This document shows positions 47,428-60,016 of a DNA stretch of 64,000 nt, one piece after another. The first letter of the stretch is position 1; each line of letters opens with the position of its first letter. The notes under the pieces are model-generated. The model had not been told where the DNA came from. It worked only from the letters and a program-made list of their open reading frames with translations, and did no database searches. Source of the DNA: Moniliella sp. 'wahieum' (Eukaryota; Basidiomycota; Moniliellomycetes; Moniliellales; Moniliellaceae); NCBI GenBank assembly GCA_003971905.1, contig RSEE01000074.1, positions 291,897-355,896 on the forward strand, read 5' to 3'. The position numbers and the translations under genes are program-made.

Positions 47428-49937
47428 ATGTCCGTCAACTCGCGGGGCCAGTTCTCCGCTCCCGGTAGCGTGCCCCGTGATTATGGTCTGCTCCAGGCGC
47501 CGAGAACTACCCTTAGACCGTTCCATGGTCCGGACGACAGCCTCGCCCAGTCCGACGAGGCCGCTGAACAGGGTGAGCTAGACGAAGCTCGGCGGGCGGT
47601 CGAGCGGTATTCCCAGTCAGGCTCTGTGTTTGACCCGCACTTTACGCCCACTGCGTGATGTGGGGCATGCCCTTCATCGTGCCGACGCACCCCTGATCAA
47701 CACCCATCCCACCTTGCTCCACCCGGTCATGGCATGATGGGGCCAGCATTGCCCCCTCAGCCAGTGCGAGCAGCCGCGAATCTTCGGTTGAGCGAAACAG
47801 GCGTTCCTATGGAACTCATGCCAACCTATGGTGATGCCTGCAGGGCGGGGCCGAGCATCCGCCCCCACAAGGCGGCAGTTTCCGCTCTTCCTTTTTGAGC
47901 GCCAGCCACAGCCCGGGCGCTTCGAGCATCACGAGGAGGTACCGCGAGATGATCCTCGGTGGCGAACCCAACCCGCCTCCGATTGAGCAGGTACAGCAAC
48001 AGTACCTTCAACAGCACTACCCCCCCGGCCAATTGCCCCCCGAGGGATCGGCGACGGGTGCTGCCCATCACCCGGGCATCGTGCGCCGCCGCAGCTCATT
48101 CCAGCAGCGACTCGGTGGAATGGGTGCACCCATCTCCGAGCGTCGCTGGTCCCGCAGCAGCAACGAAGTTATTCCACGCCCGGCCGATGTGGCTCAGACC
48201 AAGCAACAGATCCGCCGCTCCAGCATTGCACCTACTGACGTTGAGCGGGTAGGTGGCCATGCTCATGACGGACACCACTGGTGTCTGACGCGCCCACGCC
48301 TTCGTACGGGGGTGCGCCCTTCCCCGTTGTGCCCAATGGCCAGGGCGCGAAACCCACTTCTTCGAGACCTGAGCAACGGAAGACGCCGAATCGGTCACGT
48401 CGTCAGACGAATCTTTATCCCAAGCAATCCCTGGCCCTGGGGCCGCTAGAGAAGAAGCCAAGACATTGGCGTGGTACACTGCACCCATCTTGGGAACTCA
48501 TTTGCTTGAGCTGTCGCTCAGCGTGGTGACCGTCTTTGCCATCGGACATCTTGGCACAACTCGTACGCATCCCATTCTACTTGTTTGACGGGATCGAGGG
48601 ATCATGGACTGACACTGCTGAAATATCTGCCATTCAGAACTGGCTGCCGCCTCTCTTGCTTCCATGACGGCTAACGTGACCGGCTTCTCTATTATTTCCG
48701 GTTGGGTTTCTGCCCTCGATTCGCTCTTACCTGCGGCTTATAGCTCTCCTCACCCGCACACAGTGGGCATTTGGACCCAACGCATGTGCATCCTAATCGC
48801 CTTCCTCCTATACCGATCATCATCACTTGGCTCAACACTGAACGACTTCTACTTGCTCTGAGCAAGACCCTGAAGTGTCCGCGCTGGCGGCGCGGTACCT
48901 CGAAGTACTTTCCCTTGCTCTCCCTGCCTTTGGTGGGTTCGAAATCATTCGTCGCTACCTCCAAGCATTGGGTCTTTTCCATGCACCCACCATCGCTGTC
49001 GCCGTGGCTTCGGCATTCAATGTACCCGCGCAGATCCTACTGGTCTACGGACCAGACCGGATCCGACTGGGTTTTATTGGTGCGCCAGTGGCCAGTGTGC
49101 TGTCCTACTACATCATGCTTGTTTTTGGTTTGTTCCAATGCTGGGTGGCCCCTCGCGATGCGTGGCAAGGCCTCACGCGTAAAGCGCTTGAGGTCAAGGG
49201 TTTGGTCGATGTTTGGAGTCTCGGTCTCTCATCGACGATCGCGATGGCAGCCGAGTGGTGGGCATGGGAGGTGGCGAATCTCATGTCATCCATGCTGGGA
49301 ACGTCGGCGCTGGCGGCGCAGTCTGTACTGCTGGTTACTTGCAGCCTGACGTATCAACTACCGCTTAGTGTCAGTGTCGCATCGGCGGTGCGGATCGGTA
49401 TCTACTGGGTGCCAACCAGCCTACTGGGCTGCCCTCTCCACCCGTACTGCTATGGTAGGCGCATTAGTTTGTGGCCTGCTCAATTCCTCGGCGATGATTC
49501 TGTTCCGGAACCAGTGGGGGTGGATGTTCTCCTCTGACCCCAACTAGTGGCGATGATTGCAACGATTATGCCCTACGTGGGCGCGTTCCAGATTGCCGAC
49601 GGGATCTGTGGTGTCGGCGCCGGTATCCTCCGTGGCAGCGGACGGCAGAGCAAGGGCGCGGTGATCAACCTCTTTGCCTACTACGTGGTTGGATTGCCCA
49701 TTGGCGGCGCGTTGATGCTCTATGCGGATTGGGGGTTGCAGGGAATTTGGCTTGGCTTGTGGATCGGTCTCATGGTGGGTGCCACTGGATTTATTGTGCT
49801 CATCCTCCGCACCGACTGGGGGAGCGAAGCGGAGGGCGTGCTAGCCCGAATGGCGGAAGATGTGGGGTCGGAGGCTGAAGCTGAGGCTTGTGCGGAAGAT
49901 GAGCTGGAGGAGAGGTGCGTTCGATTTCCAGGGAGTA
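47428..49937 (+). CDS. MATE family multidrug/toxin extrusion transporter
   Basis: This is a cation-coupled multidrug exporter with about 12 spans. The start is ATG 47428 (MSVNSRGQFSAPGSVPRDYG). A long polar cytosolic N-terminal part of about 350 codons, spread over several frames, precedes the transport core. The core starts near 48490, with SVVTVFAIGHLGTT, joined by a 75-nt intron (48563-48637) to LAAASLASMTANVTG. Later segments include the repeated MATE pattern ALDSLLPAAYSS, ALAARYLEVLSLALPAFGGF, GLSSTIAMAAEWWAWEVANL, ADGICGVGAGILRGSGRQSK and NLFAYYVVGLPIGGALMLYA. The acidic C-terminus lies near 49860-49920. The exact stop is uncertain because the frame stays open; a TAA at 49935-49937 in a neighbouring frame is the likely end. 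Confidence 0.88.
48563..48637 (+). other. Intron in MATE gene (75 nt)
   Basis: Donor GTACGC, acceptor CATTCAG. The split codon C|AA gives GHLGTTQLAAASLASMTAN, a typical MATE helix. Confidence 0.85.
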
Positions 49938-50498
49938 ACACTCCTGGTATCATCAATTTCACCTGTATACATTGCAGAGATCCGAAGGATTCCACGGAGG
50001 GTTTATACGTTGTACACAGTCCTCGATTTCATTCGTCCATGCTGAAATCTCGGCCCATGCCCTCGCGTTTACGTGGGAGATGCCCCCTGCCCTTCTTTGA
50101 TCGTGCTTTACTGCTTATGTTTGAGCGCACGTCTCGTCGTGGTCGCAACATCGTGCTTGAATGGATGGCAACACAGCTAGATGGTCGAGTAGGGCGATGG
50201 GCGCCCGTAATTATGGGCTGCTCCAGTGCTGCATCGCAGGAGGACAGTGTGCGGCTGCTAGGGTTGGTCACAGTGCTGAGCTGCGCGCCGGGTCGGGTCG
50301 GACCGGGCTATTTTGTAAGCACGAATGCGCGGGACCAGGCTGGCGCCATGCGGGGCGAAGGACGGGCAGGGGGCCAGCGAGCGGGCGCAGGAAGGGCTTC
50401 TCCGGCTCAGCGCTCCCGCTCTCGCTCGGTGCGCCGCCAGCAGCGCAGCCGCCGTCCCACCACCATCGGCATCTGCCTCTTCGCATCGCCTGCTTGCC

Positions 50499-51054
50499 AT
50501 GCTCTCTGCCCTCCGCCAGGCTGCCCGCCGCGCCCCGGCCCAGGCGCGTGCCATCCACTCTTCGCCCGCGCCCCACAACGTCGAGGCTTACGTCGCCAAG
50601 GCCAAGGCTGCTGGCCTCAACGTTGCGCGCCAGACCGAGGGTGCGTGTTTTGTCTGGTCTCTCTGCTTTTTCCTCCCACTAACTTGCATTGCTGCACAGC
50701 TGTCGCTCAGCCGGCGTGGTACTATGCCAAGGTGGCTGGTGAGGTGGCCAAGCAGGTGTACCAAGGCCAGGCTTGGCGCCCCCGACCAGCTTTGCCCAGA
50801 TCAAGGCGGCGTACCAGACGTTTTACGCCAATGCTTTCAACATTGGCTGGTGGAACTCGATCGCCGCCAATGGCCAGTGGAAGACGGTGGCGCTGTATGG
50901 TCTTGAGGCCTACGGCTTCTTCAAGGTGGGAGAGATTGTGCGTAGCCCCCTTTCCTCATAGTCAAGGCTTCAGCAGAAACTGACGTCAATTCACCCCCTT
51001 GCGCAGATTGGTCGGAGGCACCTTGTGGGCTACAAGGTCGACACTCACCACTAA
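50499..51054 (+). CDS. ATP20: Mitochondrial ATP synthase subunit g
   Basis: This subunit sits at the F1Fo-ATP synthase dimer interface and helps shape cristae. The start is ATG 50499-50501 (MLSALRQAARRAPAQARAIH), a mitochondrial targeting sequence. A 59-nt intron (50641-50699) joins RQTE to AVAQPAWYYAKVAGEVAKQV. A lost G near 50770 shifts the frame before the conserved APPTSFAQIKAAYQTFYANA and GQWKTVALYGLEAYGFFKVG. A second, 69-nt intron (50938-51006) joins GEI to IGRRHLVGYKVDTHH and the stop TAA at 51052-51054. Both introns and the C-terminal GxxxGRRxxVGY pattern are diagnostic. The gene converges on MGM1, 490 bp away. Confidence 0.92.
50641..50699 (+). other. Intron 1 of ATP20 (59 nt)
   Basis: Donor GTGCGT, branch CACTAAC, acceptor TGCACAG. 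Confidence 0.92.
50938..51006 (+). other. Intron 2 of ATP20 (69 nt)
   Basis: Donor GTGCGT, acceptor TGCGCAG. Joins GEI to IGRRHLVGY. Confidence 0.88.
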
Positions 51055-51544
51055 AGAGTGTGTCCCTCGGTCTCCCTTCCCAGGTGGACAACGAGAGAGA
51101 TACGGCAAAATTGGTCAGCGTGGTCCTTGCATTTATTCGGCCCACCTCGGTGCACTGCCCCTATCATTCTTTCCCAGACGGGGTCTCTGGGATCCCGTTG
51201 CACGCGTCCCTCCCCCCGTTGCCCGGCTTCGACGCCTACCCCAAAAGGATGCTCCGGCGGAATACAGAAGACGGCCATTTGGTCTTTCGAGCCTTCCATG
51301 CCCTCTATATGTGTGCAGCTGCGGCCTCAGATAGCTCAGAAGAAGGATATGTATAGACGTGGTATGGCCGTGAAAACGGAGAGAGGGGAAGACGAGAAGC
51401 AGACGAGGGAAGGGCGTGTCCGAAGGGAACAGAGAACCTTGCAAAGAGTAGGGAGGGTGTGACTGGCAAAGCAGTGCGTGGAGGAAGGCAGAACAAGCAC
51501 GGATGCAATGCCATCAGGGTGTACCAGCAAAGCAAAGCTGGGCT

Positions 51545-54540
51545 TTAGAAAAAGGACCACTTGGACTTGGGCTGCGAACGCAATGGTACCGTCTTGCCCT
51601 GGTAGAGATGGAGGAGCGAGTCGAGCTTCTCCTGCACCAGCTCCAGCTTCTCTTTGCGTCCTTGCAGATCCAGGTGATCCCGCACCACCGGGTTCTCCCG
51701 CGCAAACGACTCCACCTCTCCGCGGTTCAACTCCTGGACCAGGCGCGTGTCAGCTCGCGCGGGAACTGGTAGAAGAACTCGGCGAGCAACTCAATATTGA
51801 TAAACATGACCGAGGTGTAGGTCAACTTGTCCGCCACTACATTGAGGAACGTCTCGGGGCAGTACGCATCACTTTGTACCCCAGGTCCGGCCTTGCATCG
51901 CTTGGAGCCCAATGACTTTAACCGCCTCTTTAGGATGTCAGCCCGAGCATCGAGGAAAATGGCTTCGCGGGCCTTTCCGAGCAAAGCGGCGTTATAGTCG
52001 GGGCGAAGAGGGTCGTCGGCCTCCACGTCCTCGTCGACGGCAGGAGCAGTGTCTGGGTGGCCGACGTTCTTTGATCGCCCTCCAGCGAGCGGCGGCGCGT
52101 TGCCGCTGCCGCTCGTCCAACTCCTTCACATGGCTCACCGCTGCATTCAAGCGCGACCTGCCGATCGTGGACCGGAGACGCTTGCCCGCTTCAGAACACA
52201 TGTCCAGTTCCCGTTGCAAGAGGGTCATTGCATCGGCGCGTCCCGCGTCCCAGTCCCGATCCTCAATCTCCACTTCGTACTTGAGCGGCTTGATTGCATT
52301 CTCAACCTGATCCGCGTTAGCGTAAACCGTTCCCGCAGAATGCCCGCCGCCAATGCCTCGATCCGCTCGGCAGTGGACTGGTGGTACGCAAACGGCTCGG
52401 AAACGAGCAGCCGTTCCAACTCTGCCCGGATCGCATCCACAACAATCTGAGTGCTGAGCCGACCAATGCCGGCCTTGGTCAGGGCTGAGGTCGACGCATC
52501 CAGCTTGTACGTCCAGTACCGATCCAACGCGGCGTCAATCTTCTCCTTGTCCTCGGCCGTTTTGGGTGGAGGGAGCATCTTGGCATCCCCTGCGGCGCAC
52601 AGCTCAAGGGTACGTGTCAGACCAGTACATCTGAGCCAAAATGTCGAGAACCTTTTCGTCCAAGGCATGTTTAGCAGTGCACGGGCTTGAGGCTTGCCCA
52701 GTTGATCGGCAAGTAGCTGGAGACGGTGCTTGAGCGCATCGATCGTTTCGGCAACATATGCCTCGGCCGAGATGGCACGGTCATTGTACTGCACCTTGAA
52801 TGCATATGCCGCCTCCTCCAGCTCCATCTGCACCGCCGTTGATACATCTTGCAAACTCGACCCCATGCTCTCTTCCAGCACTGACATCAGCCTCCGCCGA
52901 AGGGCGTCCGTACCTAGCAGTGGCTCTACGCCAGCGTGCCGCCCCTTAAGCGGTGGCTGGAACGCCACCGCGTTCTGGGCGAAAAAGTCATCTCTTGTTG
53001 TTCCACCGAGCCAGTCAACGACGACACGCCCGACCGCATGGCTGCGGGCCAACCGACTCTTAATGGAGAAACTGGGTTTTGGCTACCACACCCACATAGC
53101 CCAGCGCAAGAGGGTACCGATTGCCTAAAGAATCGATGCGCCCACTTCGGGGGGAACAAGGTCCATCTTGGTGATCACACCAATGGTGCGAAGGCCAAGT
53201 GGGTCGACCTTACGGCTGGCCCGCAACGCAGGCGAGTTGGCCAAGTCCACATCTGCCGCACAAACCGCGAGGATCACATTGTTGGTCGAAGGAGCAATGT
53301 ACTGCTCGCACAGTTTCTCAATCTTTTCCCGCAATTCATCTGGTTGATCCATCCCAGCCACCTGGACGTAGCCGGGCAGGTCGATCATGCTCAGATCGGG
53401 CACGTGGGGTGAGTGGATGTGGAGTTCGATAGGCACGTCCGACACGGCTTGCTCCTTAGGCACAGCCAAGTTCATATCCCGTAGTCTCTTGGATCTGCGG
53501 AAGTCACGATCGGGCCCAAGCCCGTACCAGGGAACTCACCGTACTCCACCACGTCCCCCTTCTTACCCGTCGCCTTGGTGTGGATCAAGGTCAATTCGAT
53601 GGGCCGACGGGTAACCATGTTGGAGCCCTTGGGCAAAAATTCATGACCCACAATCGCCTCCAGCACCGAGCTCTTTCCGCTGCTCTGGGAGCCAATCACG
53701 ACAATCGAGGGAAGAGCAATCTCTTCGCCGGTATGATCAATCGTCTTGAGGATGTTGCGCACCTCGATCAACTGACGTGTGAGGTGCATCAGACTTGCAG
53801 CGCTATCTTCCGAGTCGAAAGCTTCTTCATCCTCTCCCGCTTGCTCCTCCTCACCCGATTTAGCAAAAAGAGAGGCAGCCAACGCAGCTGCTGGGCCTTG
53901 CCCCCAGGCCCAGAGGAAGACGAAGAGGAACCGGAGAGTTGGCACCTGATCCAGATTCGTCTGTGCTTCCCAGGCTTGCAAAGAAGTTGGCGCCCGCTCA
54001 TGCATCGAGCTAGCGCGATCAATCCACTCGTCTCGGGCTTCCTGGGCCGCCGTGAAGTCGAGAGAGTCGACCCAAGCACCGAATTGGGCTTGAGCCTCAG
54101 AGGTCCACGCACCAGCTGTACCAATCGCCTGAGCAGCCATACCCTCGGCAGGAGATAGTACTCTTCCAACCTGGCACGTGCGTCATCGAGCTTACCACTG
54201 GCATAGGTCAAAACCCCAGCCCCTGTGATGCCAAGCGCAGCGGGGAGGCGGAGGAGACGAAAGGCGAAGCGGGGAACAAAGCGGAAGCTGATTGCGCGCA
54301 CACTCATGTGTCGCATGACGGGAGATGTGAGCGGAAAGGGTGCACCCATGGGACGTGGGCGGACGGTGAGAAGCGGGGACGGGCAGGACGCGCAAAGAAA
54401 GCAGATGCGGCGCGCGAAGATGTGGGAGCGGGGCGCAAGGCGCCAAGGCCGACGCCGACGCCACTACGAGCAGCGGACACCGACGCAGCCAGGGGCGTAC
54501 GGGCCGCGCGGGCAGCCAAACGCATTCCCTCAGCACGCAT
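51545..54540 (-). CDS. MGM1: Mitochondrial dynamin-like GTPase Mgm1/OPA1
   Basis: This large GTPase drives inner-membrane fusion and cristae maintenance. The start chosen is ATG 54538-54540, opening an Arg/Ala/Ser presequence ([20 protein letters not shown]) that a frame break near 54310 separates from [18 protein letters not shown] and the hydrophobic [16 protein letters not shown] anchor. The GTPase domain has G1 GSQSSGKSS (about 53690), the [10 protein letters not shown] segment, G3 DLPGY (about 53375) and G4 TKMD (about 53170). The middle/stalk region includes [20 protein letters not shown], and the C-terminal GED-like helix ends [19 protein letters not shown] at 51545. Frame breaks near 53490, 53125, 52270-52310 and 51990 look like indels. 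ATG 54349 is an alternative start but lacks the presequence. Confidence 0.92.
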
Positions 54541-55005
54541 GGGAGCAGGGAATGGTGAGGGCGGCGATGGGGGCGATGACGGTGGTGGCGGTGGCGGTGG
54601 GAACAGACAGCAGAGGTGGCACCGCTGCTGCAAATATGGTACTCGCCCAGCGCGCAAAACAGCAAAGTGGGTCGCCATTGAAATTGCACCCGCGATCACT
54701 GGCCCCATGCTGCGTTGCCCCCTTCGATGATGCAGATGACGCGATGACTGGCCTCGTGCGCGCGGCGCCCACCCAAGGCGCAGGTTATGGTCTCGTGATT
54801 CTTCTGTGTCTTCCCGAAGATGGTGCCGACACAATCACCCCCCTCATATACCGACATCCTCAACTACTTCCACATCGTCGGATGGTGGATGAAATCCATA
54901 CATAGCCATGGGAGAAGAACAGACAAAACACGATACGACGGCGCTAATAAGGAAAAGCGACTGCCAGATGGCACAACATTGGCTCGGATAGCTACGCCCG
55001 GCGAG
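54541..55005. other. Intergenic, no gene seen
   Basis: The MGM1 upstream region. It contains GGTGGCGG-type G-rich sequence (54565-54600) next to the start. No TATA box is obvious. Confidence 0.55.
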
Positions 55006-56045
55006 TTAGGCAAGCCGCAGCGCGTCGACCAGTAGCTGGTCCAATGCTTGGTCCACCTGCTTCAGGTCCTTGTCCATCTGCAGGTACCGCGCCGAGATGG
55101 GGGGAGGCGACACGCCCGCGCCGCGCCATTGGGCGAGGCCAGGGTGACCACGGTGCTCAGGGGCGGGGCAAATAGATGGACAAGCATCGCCTCTGGTCCG
55201 CCCATTCCGCCGACTTGTAGCGCTTGCTCGGCCTTGATCGACTGAATGTCGGGCCAGGCACCGTCCGAGAAGGTGGATGACCACCCAAGTGTCGGGGTCA
55301 TCTCTACCATTCGAGAGATGCGCCGGCTTGTCCCCATAAAGCTGCGCGAGTCGCGCTTGGACAGCGAAACGGCGCTGCCTGGTCGCACGGACGGGTGAGC
55401 AGCCGCGTCCATCACGGCATACAGATGGTCAGGCTCAGGGGCCCAGCGTGCTCCCAGCCCCTGAGCGACGACCGGTCCCATCCGAAGGGGGAGGGGTCGA
55501 GACGTCGGTCTTGGTGACACCGCCTTGTGAACTCAAAGTCCGCCGATGACCAACGGATCCGGCCGGCGCAGTGACAGGTGTTATGCGACTTGAGATAGGG
55601 GACGGGCAGAAGAGTTGGGCGGGGAAGCAAAGGACGGCGACATCACCTGTTGTGACCGAATCGAGCCTGACCCGCCCGAATGCGTGACGCGGTGACCGGC
55701 GAAGCTGGAGGGCGGGCGTTCGAACAACAGGGTTGGAGACACTGCGTGTACTCCCCAATCCAGACATTGGCACAGGCGCCGAAGGAGGCGCCGAAGCAGA
55801 CACCGAAGCAGACGCAAGGGAGGCGAGGGGCTCGAGGCCGCTCTTACGGCCGCCACCCCAGCAGCCGCCCCAGCGGCCAAAGCGCCCGCACCAGCCGCCA
55901 CAGTCCCAGCGTGCGCGTCCTCCTGACCAGGAGTAGAACTCGGGGCGGGGCTGGCCGAAGTAGAGATGTATGCGCCTGGCACATCCAGGACCGACGTGGC
56001 AGCAGACCTGTCCTCACCCTGTTTTGCCTCATTTGGTTCCGTCAA
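55006..56045 (-). CDS. Hypothetical protein with conserved-looking C-terminus
   Basis: The start is ATG 56043-56045 (MTEPNEAKQGEDRSAATSVL), then DVPGAYISTSASPAPSS and an Ala/Gly-rich run. Frame changes in 55450-55760 lead to SKRDSRSFMGTSRRISRMVE, TPTLGWSSTFSDGAWPDIQS, KAEQALQVGG and LFAPPLSTVVTLASP. After another break the last frame ends ISARYLQMDKDLKQVDQALD plus QLLVDALRLA, stop at 55006. The C-terminal helix pair and the WPDIQSIKAEQAL segment look like real protein, but I do not recognise the family. The gene is in tandem with the SH3/RA gene upstream, 160 bp away. Confidence 0.55.
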
Positions 56046-56205
56046 CAGTTTCTGTGTCCGCCCCGGACCCTGGAAGAGGAGGGCGACGGGGGGTGAGTGG
56101 TGCGACAGGTTCCAGAGCAGAAGTGGGGTTGTACCTCGGTAGCATGGTCGGAAATGTGGCCAGAAGGCAAGGCAGAGCTCTCCTCACCCACATCGCTTTG
56201 TGTGG

Positions 56206-59200
56206 TCATGGCTGCAATCGAGCAAATCCCATGTCCTGGGAGGAAGGACGGGGGGACGAGCCGTGCGTGTCCTCCTCCGTTCCGTCCATCACATGGTCCA
56301 GGATGACATTGATATCGTCGCCGTCGTCGTCGTCAGAGGCAAAAGGGTCACGACCTAAGTTGGTGGGATCCTGGTCAACAGTATTGGCTTCTCGATTCTC
56401 TCCCCGTGCCGAGGAAGCAACAGCAGCCGTGCTGGCACCACCTGCCGCTTCAAGTGCCAAAGCACGAGCTTTAGCACGCTGAGCCACGATCATTTCATGT
56501 GTCCGCTCTTGCGCCGTGGCGGAATGAGGCTGCTCATTGGAAGCCTGAGTGGGAGGCTGTGGTGCCTCCTGACCCAAGGGAGCCGAGCTAGAGACTGCCT
56601 TGTTAGGGTCCCGCATACTGGTCTCGCTGCTCCCCGCATCCCGCATCATCGAGTCAGAGTAGGTCCGAACCAAATCGAGTTGGCTCCTACGCTGGGCATC
56701 GCGCTTGGATGCCAATGCCCGCTCGGTCGGACTCCAAGCCCGAGCGGTACGACTGATGGGTGCACTGAGGCTCGATTGAATGTGCTGTTGTTGTCGGAGA
56801 ATAAGGACAGGGTCGGTGTTGCGCATGTCAGCTAGATGGTGAGCATCGTGCTGTCCAAGCTTCGACGATCCATCCCGCTGGACGAGTCGCGTGCAACGTT
56901 GCGCAGAGCAGGGGGCGATGGAAACGCCTCATATACCACCGAGTTGGGGCGAAGGTGCTGCTCGTTGTCGCCAGTGTCAAGCGTCAAGCCATAAGGGATC
57001 GTCACCTCGTCCTCCTCATCCATGCCGCCTGGTTTCCTCCTCATCTCCTCCTTCAACAACACCTTGAGGGATGCCAAACTTTTCTAGGGCCAGTTCAATC
57101 GCTTCGGCAACGGTTGTGGTGCGCGGGATAGCCAGCACCTTTTCTCGATAACGCGGGTTGACATCCGATTGACCGCGATTTGTGCTCCCTGAGCTCCCGT
57201 GACGGGAAAGGCTGGAGAGCATGGTCCGACGCACAATGGCGGAACTAGATGGGTCAAAGGCGAGGGAACGAGGCAGCTCGTCGGGGAAAATGAGGACGCG
57301 CACACCGAACCGCATTGCCGCTTCCGTGTCCGCTGGCCTAGGTGGCCCTGTAGAAGATGCCGCGACCGAATGAGCAGATCCACTGTTACCATGCCAGGAC
57401 GAGTTCGGCGCGTGAAAGAACTTGACGGCATGGTCGTCGCTGAAAATGGTTGAGCTTGGTAATGGCCGACTTGGCGCTCAGATTGGACGCCACAGATGAT
57501 ATGGAGCCAACGCTGGAGCGCCGGACGGAGGGCATGAGCGCATTAGCCTCGTGCTCAGTAATGTGTTCATAAACCTTGAGTGGGACCTCGTCGGGGGCGA
57601 GAATACGCTCCTCCCCATCGACCATGCGCATCAGCAGGGCGAAGTCAACCGGGCCATCGGTACCAAGGCCATCTCCGCTCGTACTAGTGGACTGAGCTGA
57701 ACGACGGCGAATACCAAACCGCTGAACTGCCTGCTTGACGATCTCGTGTGCTGTCGTCGTATCGTTGAGAAGGACGGTCTTGTACGTTGCGCTGATATCG
57801 AGTTCAGGAGCGGCAAAGACGCGCAACACGTTGAGCATCGGCACCGATACGTCGCCTCGAGGGATAACCAAGCTACCGGGCCGAGGCCGTCCGGAACCTG
57901 AAGCGGACGGCCCGCCGGACCCGGACGATGGAACCCCTCCATAGATGGACAAATGACGGCTATTGTCAGGCTGCAAGGACGTCCGCGGCGATCGCGGTGG
58001 CACGGCGTCTTCCGATGGGGCTGTGGAAATGCTCATCTGCGGGGCGTCATGGGAGTTTGACACACTGATGGAAGGCAGCTGGGCCGGCCCATCGCCGAAT
58101 CTGTTTCTTGAGACTGCAGGCTCCCCGACGAGGAAGCTTGGCTTGCACGGCGTTCCTTCTTATGCCGGGAGAAGATCCCAAACACGCTGGACCGCTTTTT
58201 GCTCTGTTTCTCGGCATTGGCCGACCCTGAGCCTGTGTCCGAGATCACAGAGCCAATGCTGTCGCGAGAACGCATACCAACTTCCTGGCTCGGCGAAGTC
58301 TCCCGCGGATCGGGGGAAAACGTGCCCCAGCATCGATTGTCCGGGGGTAAAGTTCTCGCCTCCAGTACTGGCTTGGGCTCGCCCTCTTGCGCGAGCTGTG
58401 AGGTCAAATCCGTAGACTGCTGCTGCTGCTGTTGCTGCAGCAGCTGTTGTTGCTGCATCTGTTGCTGCTGCGTCTGTTGTTGCTGACTCCACTGGAAGTA
58501 TTGCTGCTGCTGGGACAATTCCGTAGGCTGCAGTTGTTGTTGGTGCTGCTGCGTTTGTTGCTGCTTGTTGCGTTTGCTGCGCTTGTTGCTGCTGATGTTG
58601 CTCGAAATATTGCTGCTGGGGCCATGGGAGTTGGCCCTTCTTGAGCCAACAAGGTTTGCTGCTGCTGCTCTTGTTGAGCGTAGTGCTCCTGCTCACGAGA
58701 GAGCTCAGGGTGCGCATCCTGAGCGGAATTTTGGAGCGCATACGGACCCTGGGTGTAATCCACCCCACCCGTTTGGTAAAGCTGAGCACTGCTGTCCGAG
58801 TCGCGGCTCGTATCGGGCACTTGGCCATATGCAGCATAGTGGGCGAGTTGCTGTTGTTGCTCCAAGTAAGCATTGTGATGTTGCTGTTGCAATATCATAC
58901 GCTGTTCAGGTGTCAAATTGTCCATCTCGGACACATCTCTCGCATCAGCTTCTCCCCGCCCTCCATCTCGCTGTCATTTCGTTTTCGTGTTCATCTTCCT
59001 CCTCGTTTCCTTCCTCGTCGTCGTAGTAACCCTCCTCATCCGACTCGGACCATTCCTCGTGATCACTCAGCTCAAGCACGGTCGAGTTGCCAAACATAAC
59101 GGTAGACTTGCGCCGATCGGACAAGGGTGTGGGCATCTTCCCAGCCAATCGGGTTGAGAGCGCCGATAGCTTGCCCGAGGAAGGGTGGAGCTGGACGCGG

Positions 59201-60016
59201 TGCTCCCGGGTCTTGACCAAATACGAAGAGTGAACGTTCTCCTCTACTTGCACCTGGTCCGCCGCTGTCGCCGAAGAGAGGCCGACGTTACGATGCTTGT
59301 TGAGGCGGGCCAGACGCTCAAAAGGACTCTCAATGTTTTCGGCAGGGATGTAGCCGACTTCCTGAGTGGGTAAGACCCGCACTAGCCACCTGGGTAAAAC
59401 AAACGAGTCAGCACAACGAACGGTAGTGGTCCAGAGGTTCCACCTACCAGTACGAATTCGAGTCGTCGAGCAGCCTCAGGCTATTTCCCTTTTGCACCGT
59501 CGCTTGGCCCTCGACGGTAGCATAAAGTTGTGCAGGGCATAAACCAAATCAAAGTCAATGTTCTCGTCCGGGATGGAAGGGGAGGAGGAAAGGTCGTCGT
59601 CCTCGTCATAGTCGGCATCGTCGTCGATTTCATCTTCATCTTCGTAGTCATACTCGCCGCCGGCATACTGGGCAGCATACTGGGGGTCGTAGTCACCCAC
59701 ATATTCATCCGGAGTAAGTTCCATGCTAGTGTCCATGCGGGGGTCCACGCCAGTCATGGTCGTGGCCTGGGGATCGAGGGTAGAGACATAGTTGGCATGG
59801 ACTTCACCGCCAGAGCGGGGTTCTGGGCATACGCGTGGGCGCTCTGGTCTGCGAGGGAAATGGGATCGAGTTGGGCGTGAAGGCCAGCCTGGGCCTGGAG
59901 AGCAGCACCTTGGCGGCCTGGTTGTGGGCGCCAAGCTGGGCGGCTTGGGCAGTGTCGAGGGTGAGTCCATATGCCTGGGGCTGACCAGCAGCGGGGGCAG
60001 TGGCAGCCGAAGCCAT
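56206..60016 (-). CDS. SH3 and Ras-association domain polarity-type adaptor
   Basis: The start is ATG 60014-60016 (MASAATAPAAGQPQAYGL). After an acidic region (DYDPQYAAQYAGGEYDYEDE), an SH3 domain begins at VYALHNF (about 59535), continues in another frame and ends VRVLPTQEVGYIPAENIESP with the extension FERLARLNKHRN (about 59320-59390). Then come an acidic stretch, a Gln-rich segment of more than 150 residues (58410-58930, CAG/CAA repeats) and a Ras-association-like domain (NVLRVFAAPELDISATYKTV ... VDFALLMRMVDGEERILAPD). A second ubiquitin-fold segment (VRVLIFPDELPRSLAFD; TVAEAIELALEKFGI) precedes a disordered tail ending at 56206. Such SH3 plus RA proteins act as adaptors of small GTPases at sites of polarised growth. 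The exact orthologue is not identified. Confidence 0.7.
58416..58610 (-). repeat. Polyglutamine-coding CAG/CAA repeats
   Basis: On the plus strand, CTG/TTG triplet runs occur in several blocks (58418-58480, 58500-58515, 58530-58600). On the minus strand they encode Gln runs interrupted by Met, Leu and Ser. Frame shifts convert some blocks to Asn or Ser runs. Confidence 0.9.

Noticed and set aside
53478-53522. GTGAGT..GCAG intron in MGM1
   Set aside because: Splicing it removes the conserved EFPGTGLG segment and still runs into a stop; a one-base indel gives the expected Mgm1 pattern [16 protein letters not shown].
54225-54905. 226-codon plus-strand ORF opposite the MGM1 5' end
   Set aside because: Antisense shadow of the Arg/Ala-rich presequence region; no motif of its own.
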